64,000 nucleotides of DNA from Prunella strophiata (lineage: Eukaryota; Chordata; Aves; Passeriformes; Prunellidae), in contig JAZBQD010000001.1 in assembly GCA_036583965.1 (NCBI GenBank), positions 13,541,392-13,605,391 of the forward strand. Reading direction: 5' to 3'. This document shows, piece after piece, positions 11,881-26,769 of the stretch (positions are counted from its first letter, which is position 1; every line of letters starts with the position of its first letter). The notes beneath the pieces were generated by a model. The model was not told the origin of the DNA, ran no database searches, and saw nothing but the letters and a program-made list of their open reading frames with translations. The position numbers and the translations under genes were made by a program.

Positions 11881-14800
11881 TGATTTTTGACTCTTAAATT
11901 ATTCGCTCGAGCAGCAAAGAGAAAATGGCATAGCTGTGTGTATGTGCATGATGTCTGCAGATCAGAAATACTGTGTATTTGCTCATCTAATTAATCATGT
12001 TGAGGTCTTGGGAGGGGGAAGTAGACTTGTTCAGAAAGTAATTTTCAGGAGCTGTGTGGATAATGAGCTCGGTTCAGAGGTTCCACGTACTTGCTAAGGA
12101 ATTTGCTTGAGGCAGGATTTGAAAGAAACACTCTCTAAGGAGGTCACTCTATGCAAAGCAAGGAGTGTTGTGGAAACAGGTGAAATTTGAGGATGTCCAC
12201 AAAATAAGATTTGGGGCTTGTAATTGATTCAGGGTGAGAAACATCTCCTGGTTTTGTAGAGAGGTTAACTTTTATGAAGGCATACACCTGCATGGACTTA
12301 GCAGTAGTTGTAGGATAAAAAATTAATATAAATATTTTATTCATTACTTAATTATTAACAAGATAGTTAATAATAATATATAAAGAACTAAAATGACATT
12401 AAATTTATATTTTCTCCATTAAATTAATATTTGTGTTATAAGAAGGAATAATGAGGCTGTTCATAATTTTGCACTTGAAAGTAGACTGCAGGTTTGACTT
12501 TCAGTTGCCATAATCTTAAATTGTTGTATTTAATCTGTTTAGGATTTGTTCTTTAATATGTAGGTAAACTTCAAGAAGCTCATGAAAAGAAATAGGTAGT
12601 CAGACTCTTGAAAATCATGTGTATATGACAAAAGTGCATCCCTCATGCACAGGTGGTGAAATGGTTGTTATCCTACAGTTTTTTTAATATATAATATGTG
12701 TGGGTGTACATATATATTGCCTTATGTTTTAGAATACTGAGTTATTTTGCCTATTGTGTTTGATTTAATTTTCTTTTAAAATTACAGCAGACTGAATAAA
12801 AAAAAAAATTCCCAGTGAAAGAACGTCAGGATACCAGGGAAGAACACATTGATAATCTGTGTTTGTGATACTTTGTGCCGTATGCTTTTGGAGTTTCTGT
12901 GGCTGGATACAATCAATCCTTTTAGCAATGTTTTTAAATGATATAAGTAAGTAGATGAAATAATCTTGTCACCTAATGAACTGTTGGGGACAGTATTTTA
13001 TATCCTGGTACTTTAGAATCACGTTGTTAAGGTGTTGCCTCATGCTAAGAATGTGTTTATATTACTAACAGTTCTCCTCTGAATGAATTTAATTATGTTA
13101 GTATGGCACTCAGTAATTATTTTCCCTTCTATCTGTTTTTAGTTAGGGTTGTGGTTTCAAATATTTTGCTTGAGTTATAGATATCCAAGGGAACGTTCTC
13201 CTAAAACATCTTTTATCCATGTGAAGAAAGCAAAATGCTAGCTTTTGTCCAAGTAGAATTCCCTATCCTCTCTTAAAATATTTTTAGCTTATCCTTGTCA
13301 GAGGATTCTTGAGAAAAAGAAGAGATGCTCTTATGAAATCTCTGGGAGCTTTACTGTGTTCGGATGCAGAAGAGAAATCAGAATCTTGCTGTGCAATGGG
13401 CACTTTAAAAGCAAAACAATAACTGGACTAGAGTGTGTGACTAGGATTTTGGAGTAGTTGGATTTTGAATTTATGTTAAAGAACACAGAGAAAATGCTCA
13501 AGATTAATTTTTTTTAGTGTAGAGGTATATGCTGAGAGGTAGGAGGAAAAACTGAGTAAGTGTGGGGGTGTTTTTGTACAACTAGTAAAAAATCTGGGTA
13601 CTTGATTCTGTAGCTATTTAAGCCTGGTTCTGTTGCTTCATCAAAGTAATGCAGTATTTTAATAATTAGCTTTCTGTTTTCAATTAAAAAAACCCAGTGT
13701 CTGCTTTACTCAGTAGTGGTGTATTTGTCAGAAATGTCTGAACTTATTGGTGTCCTGGGAGATACTTATTCCTCAACTAATATTTTCTGTTATTGGTACA
13801 TCATACTATTGATGTTGTAGGAATTGAGCGACATTCTTTTGTAAGTGTTCAAAAGTGTTATCAAAGAACATTTTTTTTCTGATTTAGGACCATGTCTGAA
13901 ACAGACTTTTGTTGCTTGTGTTGTGTGGACTGAATTTGCATTATTGTGTGAGTAGAAAGGCCTTTTGTGTTCGGTAATTTGGCAAATGCATCTGATCAAC
14001 AAGTATCAGCAGTTAAAGCATGAAATCAGAAAGCTTTTAATTATAAGTAGAGGGGCATTTATGATTGGAGTGTCTGGTCACTGAACATCTTCCAAGGGTG
14101 TAAAGTTTTATGTTGTGGTGAAAAACAACAGCAATGACAAATCAAGCAAAACCCAAGAAAGTAAAAAAGCGATGTTTATGAAGACCAGTAGATTTGTTCA
14201 GCATTCCTTTTTCATATATAAATTTATAATTTGAATTCTGCTATCTGTGTTGTGTAACTGCCATCTTTGGCAGAAGGAGCCACCCAAAGGTTCTCATTCT
14301 GTTTGGAAGAACTCCATTGAGGGGGGATTGCTCTGTCCAGCTCAAAGGTCGAGGGAAGGTTTTCACAAGAGTCCTGTGGCTCTACACCAGCCAGCCTTTC
14401 AGAGTGATGGACTTTCCCCATCTGTGCCTCAGAAGAAGCTGTAGTTTATTTTACTCTGGACCAAAAGCCTCAGGCAGGGTTTTCATGTGCTGGTTGTGTT
14501 TTGTTCCCATACACAACTGTGTTGTTCTTTAAGCACTGCACAGACCAAGTTGCAATGGCTAACACTCACTTGTGAGTCTGCATTAAATTCTGTTGCAAAA
14601 TAATGATCATCAAATTGATTTTTTTTTAAAGCTATGGAGTGAGTATTTAGTGATTGTCCCTATTTAAAAGCTGCCTTGTGATAGGGAGTTTGAGAATTTA
14701 ATTTCTATGAAAAATGCTCTAGAGGTTTTCTTACTGCCTTTACAATAAATTACACGCTCTCTTTTCCTATATCTTTTTACTGCTCTATAAATCAGCAGAG

Positions 14801-17554
14801 AGGTTATGAATTTGTTTCATATTGCTGTGTTGCACATTTGTTGATGAAACAGCTTATTAGATCATAAATAGATGTAATTGCATAATCTAATGCGAGAGGG
14901 GAGGTGGATTGAAGAAGGGGAGGAAACATAAATAGCACTAGAAATTAACAGATAGGAGAAGACAAAGTTTTGTCACTAAGCTATAAAAGCAATTGAGTGC
15001 TTATGAAATGCAGAACCAAATAGTTACTTTGTTTTCATTTTAACCTAAATGGTCATTTCAAATGACAATTTATGTATCAGGAAAAGAATGTGTAAATGAC
15101 AGAAGACTTGGTAGCACCCTTCATAGCATAGCAAAAGCTTTATGGATCTTTAAGGTTCATTTTCTGTCTCAACTACTGCAGTTTTGTGTTTTGAGCTGTG
15201 TCCTCCCCAGTGTTTGTATGGGCAGATATAAAATGCTTTGCTTTGTTTATGATTTAGATTTCTGTAAATCCCTTGTGACTCTCATATAAGGACTCCTGCT
15301 CACCTCAGCTCTCTCCTAAATGGGAGGAAAAGTAACTGTGCAGTCACACTTGAGCTCTATTTTAATTTCAGTTCCTGACAATTTAGGAGACTGGCAGTAT
15401 TCTTCAAATGACTTCTAACCTCTAATCCTGGAGCTATGAGTTGTTTGTGTGTGCTGTATTTTTTTTTTTTTTTAATGAATGGAATTCTCTGATAGTGGAA
15501 TGTGCTCACTCTGGATATGAGTTTGCAGGCATGAATCACCACGTTACTGATGATGGTCTTTCACCACCAGTGCACAGTTATTTGAGCAAAATGATAGATT
15601 TACTTAATGGCTGAACTATTATTAGTAACAAGTTTAACATAAAATTAATTACTTAAATTATTAGTAGGAAAAAACAGGTAGGATTTGTAAAGTATGTTTC
15701 TAACTTATAATGCTCCAGTTATCATCAAAGTTCTGGTAATTTCATTTTAATATTTTTTTTTTTCTTCTCTAGATGAACATTGCAGTTGTCTGAAACTGCT
15801 AAAATATTACAACCCTGAACAATGAGGTAGAGAGGTCTGGGCCTTATGGGGGAGGGAGCAGGGAGTTCTAATTAACAAAATAAAAAAAGAAAAAGAAAAT
15901 TGCCAACACTGAGGGTCAACATTAAATACTAGAGCTGTGAAATTTGAATGAACATTAATATTTTAAGTTTATTATTTCTTTTATGATTTTCAGCCTTCCT
16001 AGGACTTTATTTGGTCTTGCATTGGAAATTGCAAATAGCAATTATTGTTGCATTTCTTATTAGATAAATAAAAATTGACTCCCCATGTCTGTTAATTTAT
16101 AGTTGCCATTTCTAGAGTATGGTAATTTCCTGTTATCTAAATGTGAGTTTTTCAAATTGGTATGAGCTTTTGCCTCAACTTCTGAATTTTTTAGGATGAA
16201 ACTTACTGATTATATTCCTGAAGTATTTTAATTTTTTTTGTATTTCTTTTTTTTTTTTTTTCTTTTTCAAGAGCTTTGATTAGTTTCTAAGGACTTGCCT
16301 GCCTTCTCAACATTCTGGCAAATTGGGATTAATTAGGAAGGCGGGCAAGTTGGGATTAATTAAAAAGGCATGCTTATAAAGCAGCAGGGATTTGTATGAG
16401 TTAAAGGTGAAGTCTTGCATATAAAAGCAAAATTTTTCTAAAGCAGATAGGCCTGTATATATATGTGAGTGTATGTATCTACTTTTGTATCTATGTATAT
16501 AAAAATATACTTGAAAACAGAATTATCCAGAGTCTGCATGAAAGTAGAGGCTCCATGCTGGTGGTTCTTTGACTTGAAGCAGCTGCAGGATTACTGCAAA
16601 CCTTCCCTTATGTGGGGCTAGTGCCTCTAATCACTGTGCAGCTGAATGACAGTGGGAATGAGGAGGAGGAAGAGTTTCATCTTCTCCTTATGGGCTCATA
16701 TTTTAATATAAAATCACTGCCAGAGCATCCTGTGAGCTGTGCTCCCAGATTGCCCATCAGGATCTCTGAGGAGTTAGCTAGGTAGATTAATGTGTCTGTG
16801 GAGACGTGACATCCAGCTTCATCCCAGCAATTACAGCTTTTATGGATGCCTGGCAGTGAGGCTGCTGAGGAGCTCACAAGCTGCAGTGTGGAAGAAAATT
16901 CAGCTTCATGTGAAGAATAGCTACCTCAGGACTGGACTGCAAAGCTGAGCATTTTGATTTCCAATTTAGGCTTGAATACTGCTTTTACCCTACTTCAGTC
17001 TACAAGTTACCATCATCTTCATTTCCCTCCAGATTTCTGTCTGATGTTAGCAGACAGAGGGATTGAAATTGCTGGCTGGTGACATCTCTGCAGAGGGTTC
17101 ATCTCTCTTCTATTTTTCCCTTTTCTGTTCCCCGACCCCTGAAGCATTACTATCCTAGTCAATGTATGCTATTTGAGAGGAAAAGACATCAGTTGTTGGT
17201 CTAAGAACTGTGTGAAAACATTGTATAATGCTTCAATTTTTGAAATTATTGTGTTCAAAGATATTCTTGGCTACCTGTATGTGGCAAACATATGGTTCCC
17301 CATCATTATACTGGGGGACATTTTATGTTTGGAAAAAAAATAAAGGACAAAACACCAGCACAAACCCCTACAATCACCTCTGGCAGAACAATTTGAAACT
17401 TGAGCAGGTATCTCTTAGAAGCATGCCATTGTATATATGACTTAAAGAATATTTATTAAAGTCTTTATGCCATACTCCCAAACTCTGTGGAAAGAAATGG
17501 CAGGATTAGGTAATGAAAAATGCTATAAAGGCATTCAAGCTTCTTGAATCTCAC
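11881..17554 (+). other. ATRNL1 intron 1 segment
   Basis: AT-rich intron, no exon recognised. It contains a homeodomain-site-rich stretch near 14580-14960 that reads like conserved non-coding sequence, and a paired ttgggattaatta motif at 16323 and 16350. T-runs at about 15462 and 16247. Confidence 0.6.
16323..16362. repeat. Two copies of ttgggattaatta, 27 bp apart
   Basis: The 13-bp motif occurs at 16323-16335 and 16350-16362, each followed by an A/G-rich aaggc. GGATTA is the core bound by OTX/PITX/CRX-type (K50) homeodomains and TAATTA by many others. Whether the pair is functional is inference only. Confidence 0.5.
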
Positions 17555-17750
17555 ATTTGGGCATGCAAATGGGCTGCCCAGGGAGGTGGTGGAGTCATGG
17601 TGCCTGGAGGTGTGTAAGGGTGTGGCCCTCAGTGCCATGGCCTGTGGTCAACCAGTGCCATGGTTGACACAGTGGTGGTGTTTGTCACAGGTTGGACTCA
17701 ATGATCATAGAGGTGTTTTCCAGCCTCATTGATACTGTGATTCTATGGTT
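17555..17750 (+). mobile_element. CR1 LINE 3' end, sense
   Basis: The text gggctgcccagggaggtggt, then tggagtcatggtgcctggag, is the CR1 ORF2 C-terminal block (coding for LPREVVE.W.LEV). It is followed by ggttggactcaatgatc, agaggtgttttccagcc and the terminal gattctatgg. 5'-truncated and diverged. Confidence 0.9.
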
Positions 17751-20700
17751 TCTGACTGCCTGAATTTGGACTGTCACTCTGAATTTTTTCATGCAGTCTC
17801 CTTTATATATTTTTTTGTGCACAACCGCTTAGCCAGAAGAGCTGTTTTCTCCCCATTTGCTTGACTTTTTGTCCTCTTTTTATGTACAGAATCATATTTT
17901 TACCTCAGATTTCATTATGCTGGGATAAGCAAGTGTCTTCTTGCTAGACTCTCATTTCTTCCGGTCATTCAAATAGCATTCTCTGTTCCAGTTTAATCTT
18001 TCCTCTTCTGTTTCCTGGATATGGCTTTGCCTGACTCTTGTGCTGTGATACTGTTTCTGCCTGCTTGCTTCTGGAAATCCCACATCTGGATCACTGCCTG
18101 ATCTCTGGAAATCCCACACTGTAGGATCATTTTTCTTTTTCTGGAAGTGTTCCATTGGTGGCATAGTCATTCTCTTGCTGTTTTAATTATCTCCCTTCTC
18201 CAATGGACTAGTTAAAATTCTTTTCCTCGCTTCTAAGTACATGACTTTTCAGACTAAATTACTAAATTTGCTCTGTTCTTAGTGCAGTACTACCATTACC
18301 TAGTTCTCTGCATGGGATATATTAATCTCTAATAATATGAATAATTTCATGCCATCAATAACTTGTACTAGCATATTTGTGCCATCATTGTTAGGTGTAT
18401 TTTTAAGAGCAGGTTTTGACTGCCTTCATTATCCAGTATTAATTCCCATATAGGGTTAAATTTTTTTCTTATGCACAACCTGTTGGTCCCATTTCTATCT
18501 AAATTGTTACTTCCATTATGGTTCTCATATTAACTTGGTTTCCAACTTTAATTGTGCAGCTTATTATCGAGCCCTCTTATAATGGTAATTTTCTTTATAG
18601 TTGCTTTATCAAAGATAGTGTGTGATATTAATAAATTTATGATGCATTTTATTCTTCTTTCCCCTCATATCCATATTTTTAGATTAAACTATGAATATAG
18701 AATAATGAAAAGCTAGACTAATAGGTTCTATTAATTCTCTCCTTTTTTGCATTAAATTTAGGTACAATATTTGCTAGAATATGAAAAATGCTATAATTTA
18801 ATAGATATAATAAAGTGCCTGCTGCTTAACTTGTAAGTTAATGTATTGGTTCTTTTGTTTCCTAGGGCTCTTGTATAGAGATTCTTGTCTCTGTTCTGGT
18901 AGGACAATAAGTTCTTTGAATTTTTTACTACTAAAAATGTGATATTATCCAACTTAAGACACTTTGTTCCATGAGCTGCCTTGCTTTTGCAAGGTAATGC
19001 TTTGCATCATCATCTTGAGTCAAAATCACTGAACATTTTCTTTGTTTTGTGCTATCTGCTATTTCTGTTGCCTCTTGCTTCCTGATGTTTTTGCCATTTG
19101 TTGGACAATTTTGTAGCCATATAAATATGTACTTATACAAGCACATGATCTAACAAATTTCCTTAGCTGAGAACATTATTTTTTAAAAAGAATTTGAACT
19201 GGAACTTGTTGCTCTTGTGCAATTAATGTTACATTTACAGCTCAGATGTTTTAGTATTATGGTTGATTGCCTTGTCTTGTATACATTTCTTACAAAGCCA
19301 AAGTGGAATTAGAACAGGATTATATTACAGGTTATATTCACATTAACTCAGTTTGTTTTATAAAATGTGATTAGATATTAAGTAATTTAAGACTTGTCTA
19401 GAATTCTTGGTCGTTTTAACCTCACTTGAAGGTTGGGCAGTGTTTTAATTCTGACTTGAATTTCCACCTCAAACTAACTTTCATGCTTTAAGGTAAAGAG
19501 CAGAAGATTCATCCCCATTTCTTCATAAATTTCTACTATGTAGAAATAAAATAAACTTAATAAACTTAATTCTGCTGAATACTACTATAATGCACATGTT
19601 TCATATTCCCTATTTACCTTCTATCAATTATCTTAATTATTAATTGCATAAATGAAAGTATGAAATCCTTCAGTTTATGTGAATACTGACTGTCACTCAG
19701 AGCGCATTCTAACTGGCAATAACAATGAAATAATATCTATTTCTAGCACGTTTACAATCCCATGGCATGTATTTTTGTAAAGATGAATTATTTCTGTGCT
19801 AGTCTAGTTATTAAAGGTAACAATTTAATCAATGACTGATCTCCATCTCAAATTACATCTGGAGTGATAATGAGTATGTACAGCTGCTTTGACTTTTCTT
19901 CTGTTATGTCCATATGGATTTTCAAATTGATACCACTACATAATGCATGTATAGAATAGTCTTCCATCCTCTCTGTTCCTTTTCCCTGCAGTAAAAAAGT
20001 AGTCACTGTTAAAAAATTTAAATGGAAATATCTAAGACTTTAGGATCATACATCATGGCTTAAGATGTGCTAATTAGTTACTCAGGGTAGTTATTCAATT
20101 TTCCCAGTATTAAAAGTTTTGGTGCTCTTCTATGTTCCAGTAATGGTCTTATTGTTAAATACTTAACACACCTGGTACATCTGATTTAGTATCTCTGGTT
20201 GATAATGGTGGCAAAATAAGTATTTTTCCTGTAATTGTATGGTGGAGGAAAGATTTATAATGAATTGGAGGAAATTTCAGCAAATCCTTCCCTGAGCACA
20301 GTAGTGTTAATACAGGAGAAGGTATTAAATCCTGTATGTATCCAACAGTACTGCTCACAGGTACCTGATTTTCATGAACATCCCCCTCTTGAAAATAGAT
20401 GAGTGAAACAAAAATAAACTTGCATAATCCTTCCATACCCCAGGCTTTTTGTATGATAAATTAAAAGGTTTTTCAAGAGAGGTTCTTCTGTGTTTACTCA
20501 CAACTAATTAAAAAAAAGCAAACAAACCAATATGCTCTGTAACAGAAAGAAAATGGAAGTTTTAAAATCATTGCAGCACTGAAATACAGTTTTATCACTT
20601 CTTCTGTGTTTTCTGTTGGTTTCAATCTTGATTTCTTGTCAGAAGCAAAGAGATACAACATTACTGCAGAAAGAATCTTTCATCCACACTTGTAAGGAGA

Positions 20701-23700
20701 AAATATATCAGCTTTGGAGAGTTTTTGGAATTTGATGTTCATGTGTTTTGCATGCTTATTAACTGTGATGTTAAAATTAGTGGGTTAGTAGTATTTTGTG
20801 GCTATTTTTTTTTTTTTTGTTTTTGTGAGATTAAGTTATGTGTGACTTAGAGCTGTGCATAGCGGGCTGCATTCTGGATGATGACGATGACTCGTGTTTG
20901 GTTCAGCAGCAATGTCACTATGAGTCCTAAGATGTCTGTCATTTTGATAGCTTTAGCTCATTTTAAAAGGGAAACCCCAAATAATACAGAGAAGTCTAGG
21001 GTATTACGTATTTATATTGTTTGTCTCCTTGTGAAAGTTGACTGCTTCTGCTGGGTGCTTGAGCCAGGGAAGAGCTGTTCCTGATAAGTGTTAAATAAGT
21101 ACAGCAGCTGGGCATCTGCTGGGAACTTAAAATTTTGAGCCTTGACAACTTCTTGAATAGAACCCAATCTGAAAAAAAGTTGGATTAATTCTCATCAAAT
21201 CTCTAGATAAAGTATGCCTCCATGATCTTTTTCCTGTGATGAGAGGGCTGGGCTGACTGTACCACATTGCTTTAATTAAGCAGAGTGACCTCCCTTTCTG
21301 GATCCTTTTTGGGCCCATTTGTCTGATTATATCATTTTTGTTTGTTTGTTTTGCTTGCAACATACTTCCCATGCAGAATTCTCTGTTGGAAGTACCAGTG
21401 GTAGAGAATGCACAATATCCTGGTTAAATATTGCCATAATCTGCTTGTCACAGCCCCAAACAGGCAGTACTTGAAGACTTCTGTAACCTCATTATATAGC
21501 TGAATTAATTTTATAATTATTTTAGTCTTTAACTTTTTTTTTTGAATACTTTTTTGGTTTTAAAATGAGAAAAGCAAATGCAGACATATGTGAGTCAACA
21601 GGTACTAGATGCTGTATTTGGCACCTCTTTCCATGTTGATTCCTGCAGATTTTGGAGATGGGAACTTGTTGGCCCTTGTGCAACAGTGTTGCAACTGGGA
21701 CATTCAATGTTGACCTAAATTATAGCATTCATCTTCTAATAAAATGGACATTTAACTTAATCTGTCTTTGATATTGCTCTTTGAAAAGAAGTCTTCAGAG
21801 GTTTTTTTGTTTGTTTTGTTTTGTTTTTCTGCCTTCACTATTGTGTGGTTTCCTTGAATGTTTTTTCTCTCTTGACCTTTAATGGTACTGGTCTTTCTTA
21901 ACTTGGGACTCTCAACTACTGTAACTCTTCCTCCAGTGTCTACTTAATCTATTTTCCTTACTAAGGGGTAGAAAAACCTTTGAAACAACTCTTTATTATA
22001 ATTTTTAGCTGTCATTCTCAACTTGATTGCTTGTCTGCAAACTGTCACATACTGCTCATTTTAAAATACATTCCTCTAACTCAGCCTGTTTTATTTCTTT
22101 AAATAATCTTGTTCATTCACCTCCTGTGATAATCAAACAGTTTAAAAAGGCTCTGGGACTCTAAATGTCCAACAGTTCACTAGGGTATTTAACATTTCTT
22201 GAAACTCTTAGATGTCATTAAGATGGAGTCTCACTGTACTGTTTTCCCTATAAATTAATCCAATTCTTGCACCTTTAAGGCTAAAATATTTTTTTTAATT
22301 GTCATGTGAGTACACAGTTCGAGAGGCAAAAATCTGCATATAGACATAGGAAAAATTAGTCATTCAGATATTCTGTGTATAAAAAGCCTTCAAAAGGCAT
22401 CCTTTGAGGTGAATGCTGAGGAGAGGGCTCCCTGATGAATGATTACCATACCTCACCAACTGACTCAATTCATATATAAGTTTTATTTTAAAATCAATGA
22501 GTGGAATACAACTCCATTCAATCTTATTCACAAGAAACATAGCTGTACCTTCTGGTCTGCTCTATCACCAGGGACTGCTTAAAACTGTTACATTCTTTTT
22601 ATGCAGACACTTATGCAAGGTAACCTTAGACCTAACAATATGTAGCCATCCTATTTTCTGATAGAATAGCAGGTGGCTACTCAGAGCTTCCATATGACTT
22701 ATTCGTATGTCCCAGTATTTGCTTGTGTCAAGACATTAAAGAGGGTTCTTTCCTGTTTTGAAGCAGGTGGATGTCACTGACCTCATTTGGGATGTTGCCT
22801 GATCTAGTGTTGCCTGATCTAGCAGCAAATGCATCAATCTTTTATGCAGTGTGATGCTGAAGAAATCCAGAAACAGATGAGTAGCACAGATCTGAATGGC
22901 TGTGCAAATACTAAAGGAAGGAAAAATATGGTCAAGTTCTAATCTATAAAAATTACTTGGAAAGCTTACCAAAGCTCCTCCCCTCCCCAGGTATATATTG
23001 TCTGCTTGGTAGCTTAAATTCACTTCTGGAGATTGATGCTTTTTCTTTTAAATATATTTATTTGCAATTTAGCTACCCACTTAAGGGAGAAAGCTTAATT
23101 TTCTTGTTTCCCTAGTTGTTACCTAAAGGATCCTTCTTCACTCTGCTGGCATGTGCAGAGTTATGTCTAATGAGTGCTAAAAACACTAATGAGAAGAATA
23201 TATGGAACTACATCTTAAAAGTATTGAAAGCCTTCCTGCAGGTTTCTGAAGCTGGGCTTTGGCCTGTCTTGCCTGTAATACCCAGTCCTATATTCCTGTT
23301 ATATACAACAGGCACCTCTTGCAGATTTACACCAAAGCAACTTAAACAAGGACTGTGTCCATTTTTATGCTTAGTGAAATTTTTAGATCCCTTCATGTTT
23401 TTGTGATAGGACAGGGTATGTTTGAAATTCAAGAAATATGAGTAAATACTTCCTTAAAGCTCACTTATCAACTGAAAGCTTTTTAGAGAAGCCCTGTCAG
23501 TTTAAATTCCCTAAAAGTATCATATGTAAAATGATTTACATGTGCTCTATAATCCTATCTTTAGTAAATGGATTTGCAGCCTAAGAACTTCTGTGAATTG
23601 GAACCTCAGATCCTTAGGCTTATTCAAGAAAAAGCATTTTAAAATGTAAAGGGATTAAAAAATTGTATTCCTAGTGATTTTGTAAGCAAAGATTTAGCTT

Positions 23701-26700
23701 ATTTTCTAACTAAATGCAAAAGCTGACATTAGGCTGGCAATTCCCAGTCTCAGGCTGAAGAAGCCATCTCAGTCTTGTATATTCAGATAACTTCTAGAGT
23801 TGGTGTTTAAAAGTAGCTGTTTTATTAAGATAGATACTTGAGGGTGGGAAGGAGAGACAAAAATCACCCTGAACTAGAGTCTCTGTTGGTCAGGAGCTGG
23901 ATCCTGGTGATTGTCACTCCAGATGTGACTCCAGGCTCCCCAGGCTGGTGAGTGCTCATGGATGGGAGAGTGCAGCCTCAGCTGTGCTGGCCACTTACAG
24001 CTGGCCAGGTCAGTGTGTTCACTTTACAGCTACAACACTTCACTGGCTTCCATTCTGGACAGAAAAGTCAAGGGAAAAGGGGCTCTGCTTCATTTTTGGT
24101 TAGCTGGGAGGTAGAGATGGTGCAAAATAACCTCTGTACAAGATTGTGCCTTGTTCTGCCTCTGTGGCTGTTGGTGGTTCATACAGCCTGATCTGAGTCT
24201 GGCACCTATTTTGGGAGGGAATACATATGGTAAAGTATAAATGCAGGTGTGGATTTTATGAACAGATGACGAAAATGAGCCAATTCACAGATCAAAGTAA
24301 AACTCTTTCCACAAGTGTATAGTTTATGTATTTTATTTGGCTTAATTTATATAATCACTAAAACTAAGGTACCACATGTTTTGATGAACATGTTTTTCCC
24401 TTTCAATTATTCCCCTAAAAGATTTATCAAAATAGCTATATTTATATCTCCTAAATCTTAAACTTTGTTCTCTTAAAGCAGTGACTGAAGCTTCCTGGTT
24501 GTCTAGTTTGAGATGGTGTAAAATATGTAATTCTCTTCTCTTTACAGAAATTCCAAATTTATTTTTTTTTTTCATTTTGAGAGTATACATCCATAGAGGT
24601 GTGGGTTTTTTTTTCCAATTTTAAATAAAAGCTTATTTTTGGGATGATTCAGCAGGCCCTTTGGCTCTTTTTAGGTTGATGATAACCCTCAGCTTCCTAA
24701 GTGAAAAGCAAGCCCAGAATTACTTTGAATTTTGCTTTAACTGTACTAGGTTCCAGTTTAATCACCTACTAAGAGTCCTGGGCACAATGCTGTCCTCAGA
24801 GAGCTGAGGTCAGGAGTGATTGAAATTCAGATTAATGATTTAAGAGCACCTTCTGGTGACTAATCAAAGGCCACAAAAACTGCTTGTTTTGACTGTGGGG
24901 TGAACGTTTAGAGATGTAGCTAGAAGTATGTCCTGAAAACAGCTTTGATTCATTTTACAGCTGAATATACCAGAATATTAGCCTTTCTGCTCTTGAAGCT
25001 TCCCCCCTCCTCCCTCAGCTCTTAATCTCTTTTTAAGCATTGCTGAACAGATGCTTGTGCAGGATAAGATCTAACAAAAGAGTAGCAACAACCAGAAACT
25101 CTGTTAGAAACTGAGGTTCAGCTGTGGTCTTAGGTAATGCAGCTTTTTTCCTGAAACAGGGAATGTTCTTTTGTCCATAACTTCACTTACTCTTGTTTTG
25201 ATTTCTACCATCTTTGATTCTGGCAAGACCTTGGTGTAGAAATAGTCACGTGTCTTATTTATTTATTGTAACAGTGTTGAAAGGCTTTAGGTCAACTGAA
25301 CATTTAAGGAAATTTGTTTTCTTTTCTATGACTTGTTGCTGGTATTAAGCTGTTGATGTTGCAGGAATTTATCTTTGAAAAAATTTTTCTTACAAGAGAA
25401 ATTATTTTTGTATTGATGAGCATAGACTCAGTTTTGATCATCTAACATTGATATGATGGAAACTTTAGAGCCATGTGTTATCTGAGATCGTAGCATCTTC
25501 ATCCACTTGAAGAGGGAGTGTTGGAAGTTGCTAACAGTGTTGTGACATACCCATAAATTATAAAGTCAAGCATAAAATATGAGTGAAATGACACCTGCCA
25601 CATGAGTAAAATGTATTCTGAAATGATAATATTTTATGACTACTAAGAATCTTTCATATCCCCAAACAAAAATGCTTTGTAATACCCTAGAGACATGAAT
25701 GCCATTATTCCATTTCTTTACAGCAAACAGAGGGATGTGCTTTATATTTAAGGCAAAAGTGTAATGTCCTGATAATTGCTACAGCCAGAGAAGTTGGAAG
25801 TAAGTGGTTATCTGTATAATTATCTGAAAGACAGTACTCGAAATCTACTCAGTAACCAGCCCTTTGAATTTATTAATCAATTAAGTGTTTAAAAGAACTA
25901 TTATCTCTTCTTATCTCAACATTTGTTCTGAGGTTGTATTCAGGGACTGGGAACCTCTTATGAGGCTGTATGTGTGCTGATGGGAAAGGGAAGGAAGGAA
26001 GGAGTTGCTGGTTTGATTTTTATTTTTAAATATATATAAAATTATGGATTTTGAAAAGTCTTAGGATGGAATGATAAGAGAAAATGATACTTTTTTTTCC
26101 CTTTGGAAAGTGTCTGTGTGTCAAATTTTACTGCATTTTATATTTTCAAAACTAATATAGCTTTTGGGAGCTGGTGCTTGCAGCCTTCTGATATGAGATA
26201 GTTTTCTGCCATGAGAATTCTGTCCTTAAGAGACATGAAATCTGATGGTTAGATATTAATCACTCTGAATGACTGAAAGATAGAAATAGGTGCCTCTTGG
26301 TGAACATAGAAACTTAATTTAAATAGTCAAGGAGAAATTTAGGAGTTGGTGACACACTGGATTTAGAGCATTTGCCTGTTACCTCAGGAAGCTTAAGTTA
26401 AAACCCTGAACTAGGTCACAAGTGAAAATGAGATTTATGGTGATGTACAGTGAAAAATTGGCACAGTGCATTACCTTGTTGCCAAGAACCTCAGCCTGCC
26501 TTGCCCATGTGCTTTTCGCTCCACATTTTAAAATACTGTAGCATGTTTGATTAATTATAGAAGTCTTATAAAATACATACATACATATATTTATATGGTT
26601 CAGTATATAAATATATACGTAAATATGTTTAAAGTTTATACACAAATGGATAAAAATTCATAAATAACTTTGTCCTTCACTCATGTTAATCCTGTGATTA

Positions 26701-26769
26701 GATCAAAACCTGTAGCCAATCTTACTTTAATGTAGACACTACTGAGATTGAATTCTATTTAAAGCTAAA
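17751..26769 (+). other. ATRNL1 intron 1 segment
   Basis: About 9 kb with no exon or recognisable mobile element. 23880-24190 is locally GC-richer (an open frame of 79 codons there has no known domain). 18030-18120 has two copies of tctggaaatcccaca about 50 bp apart. Pyrimidine-rich stretches at 17950-18600 and 21800-22300 may be very old repeats that I cannot name. Confidence 0.55.
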
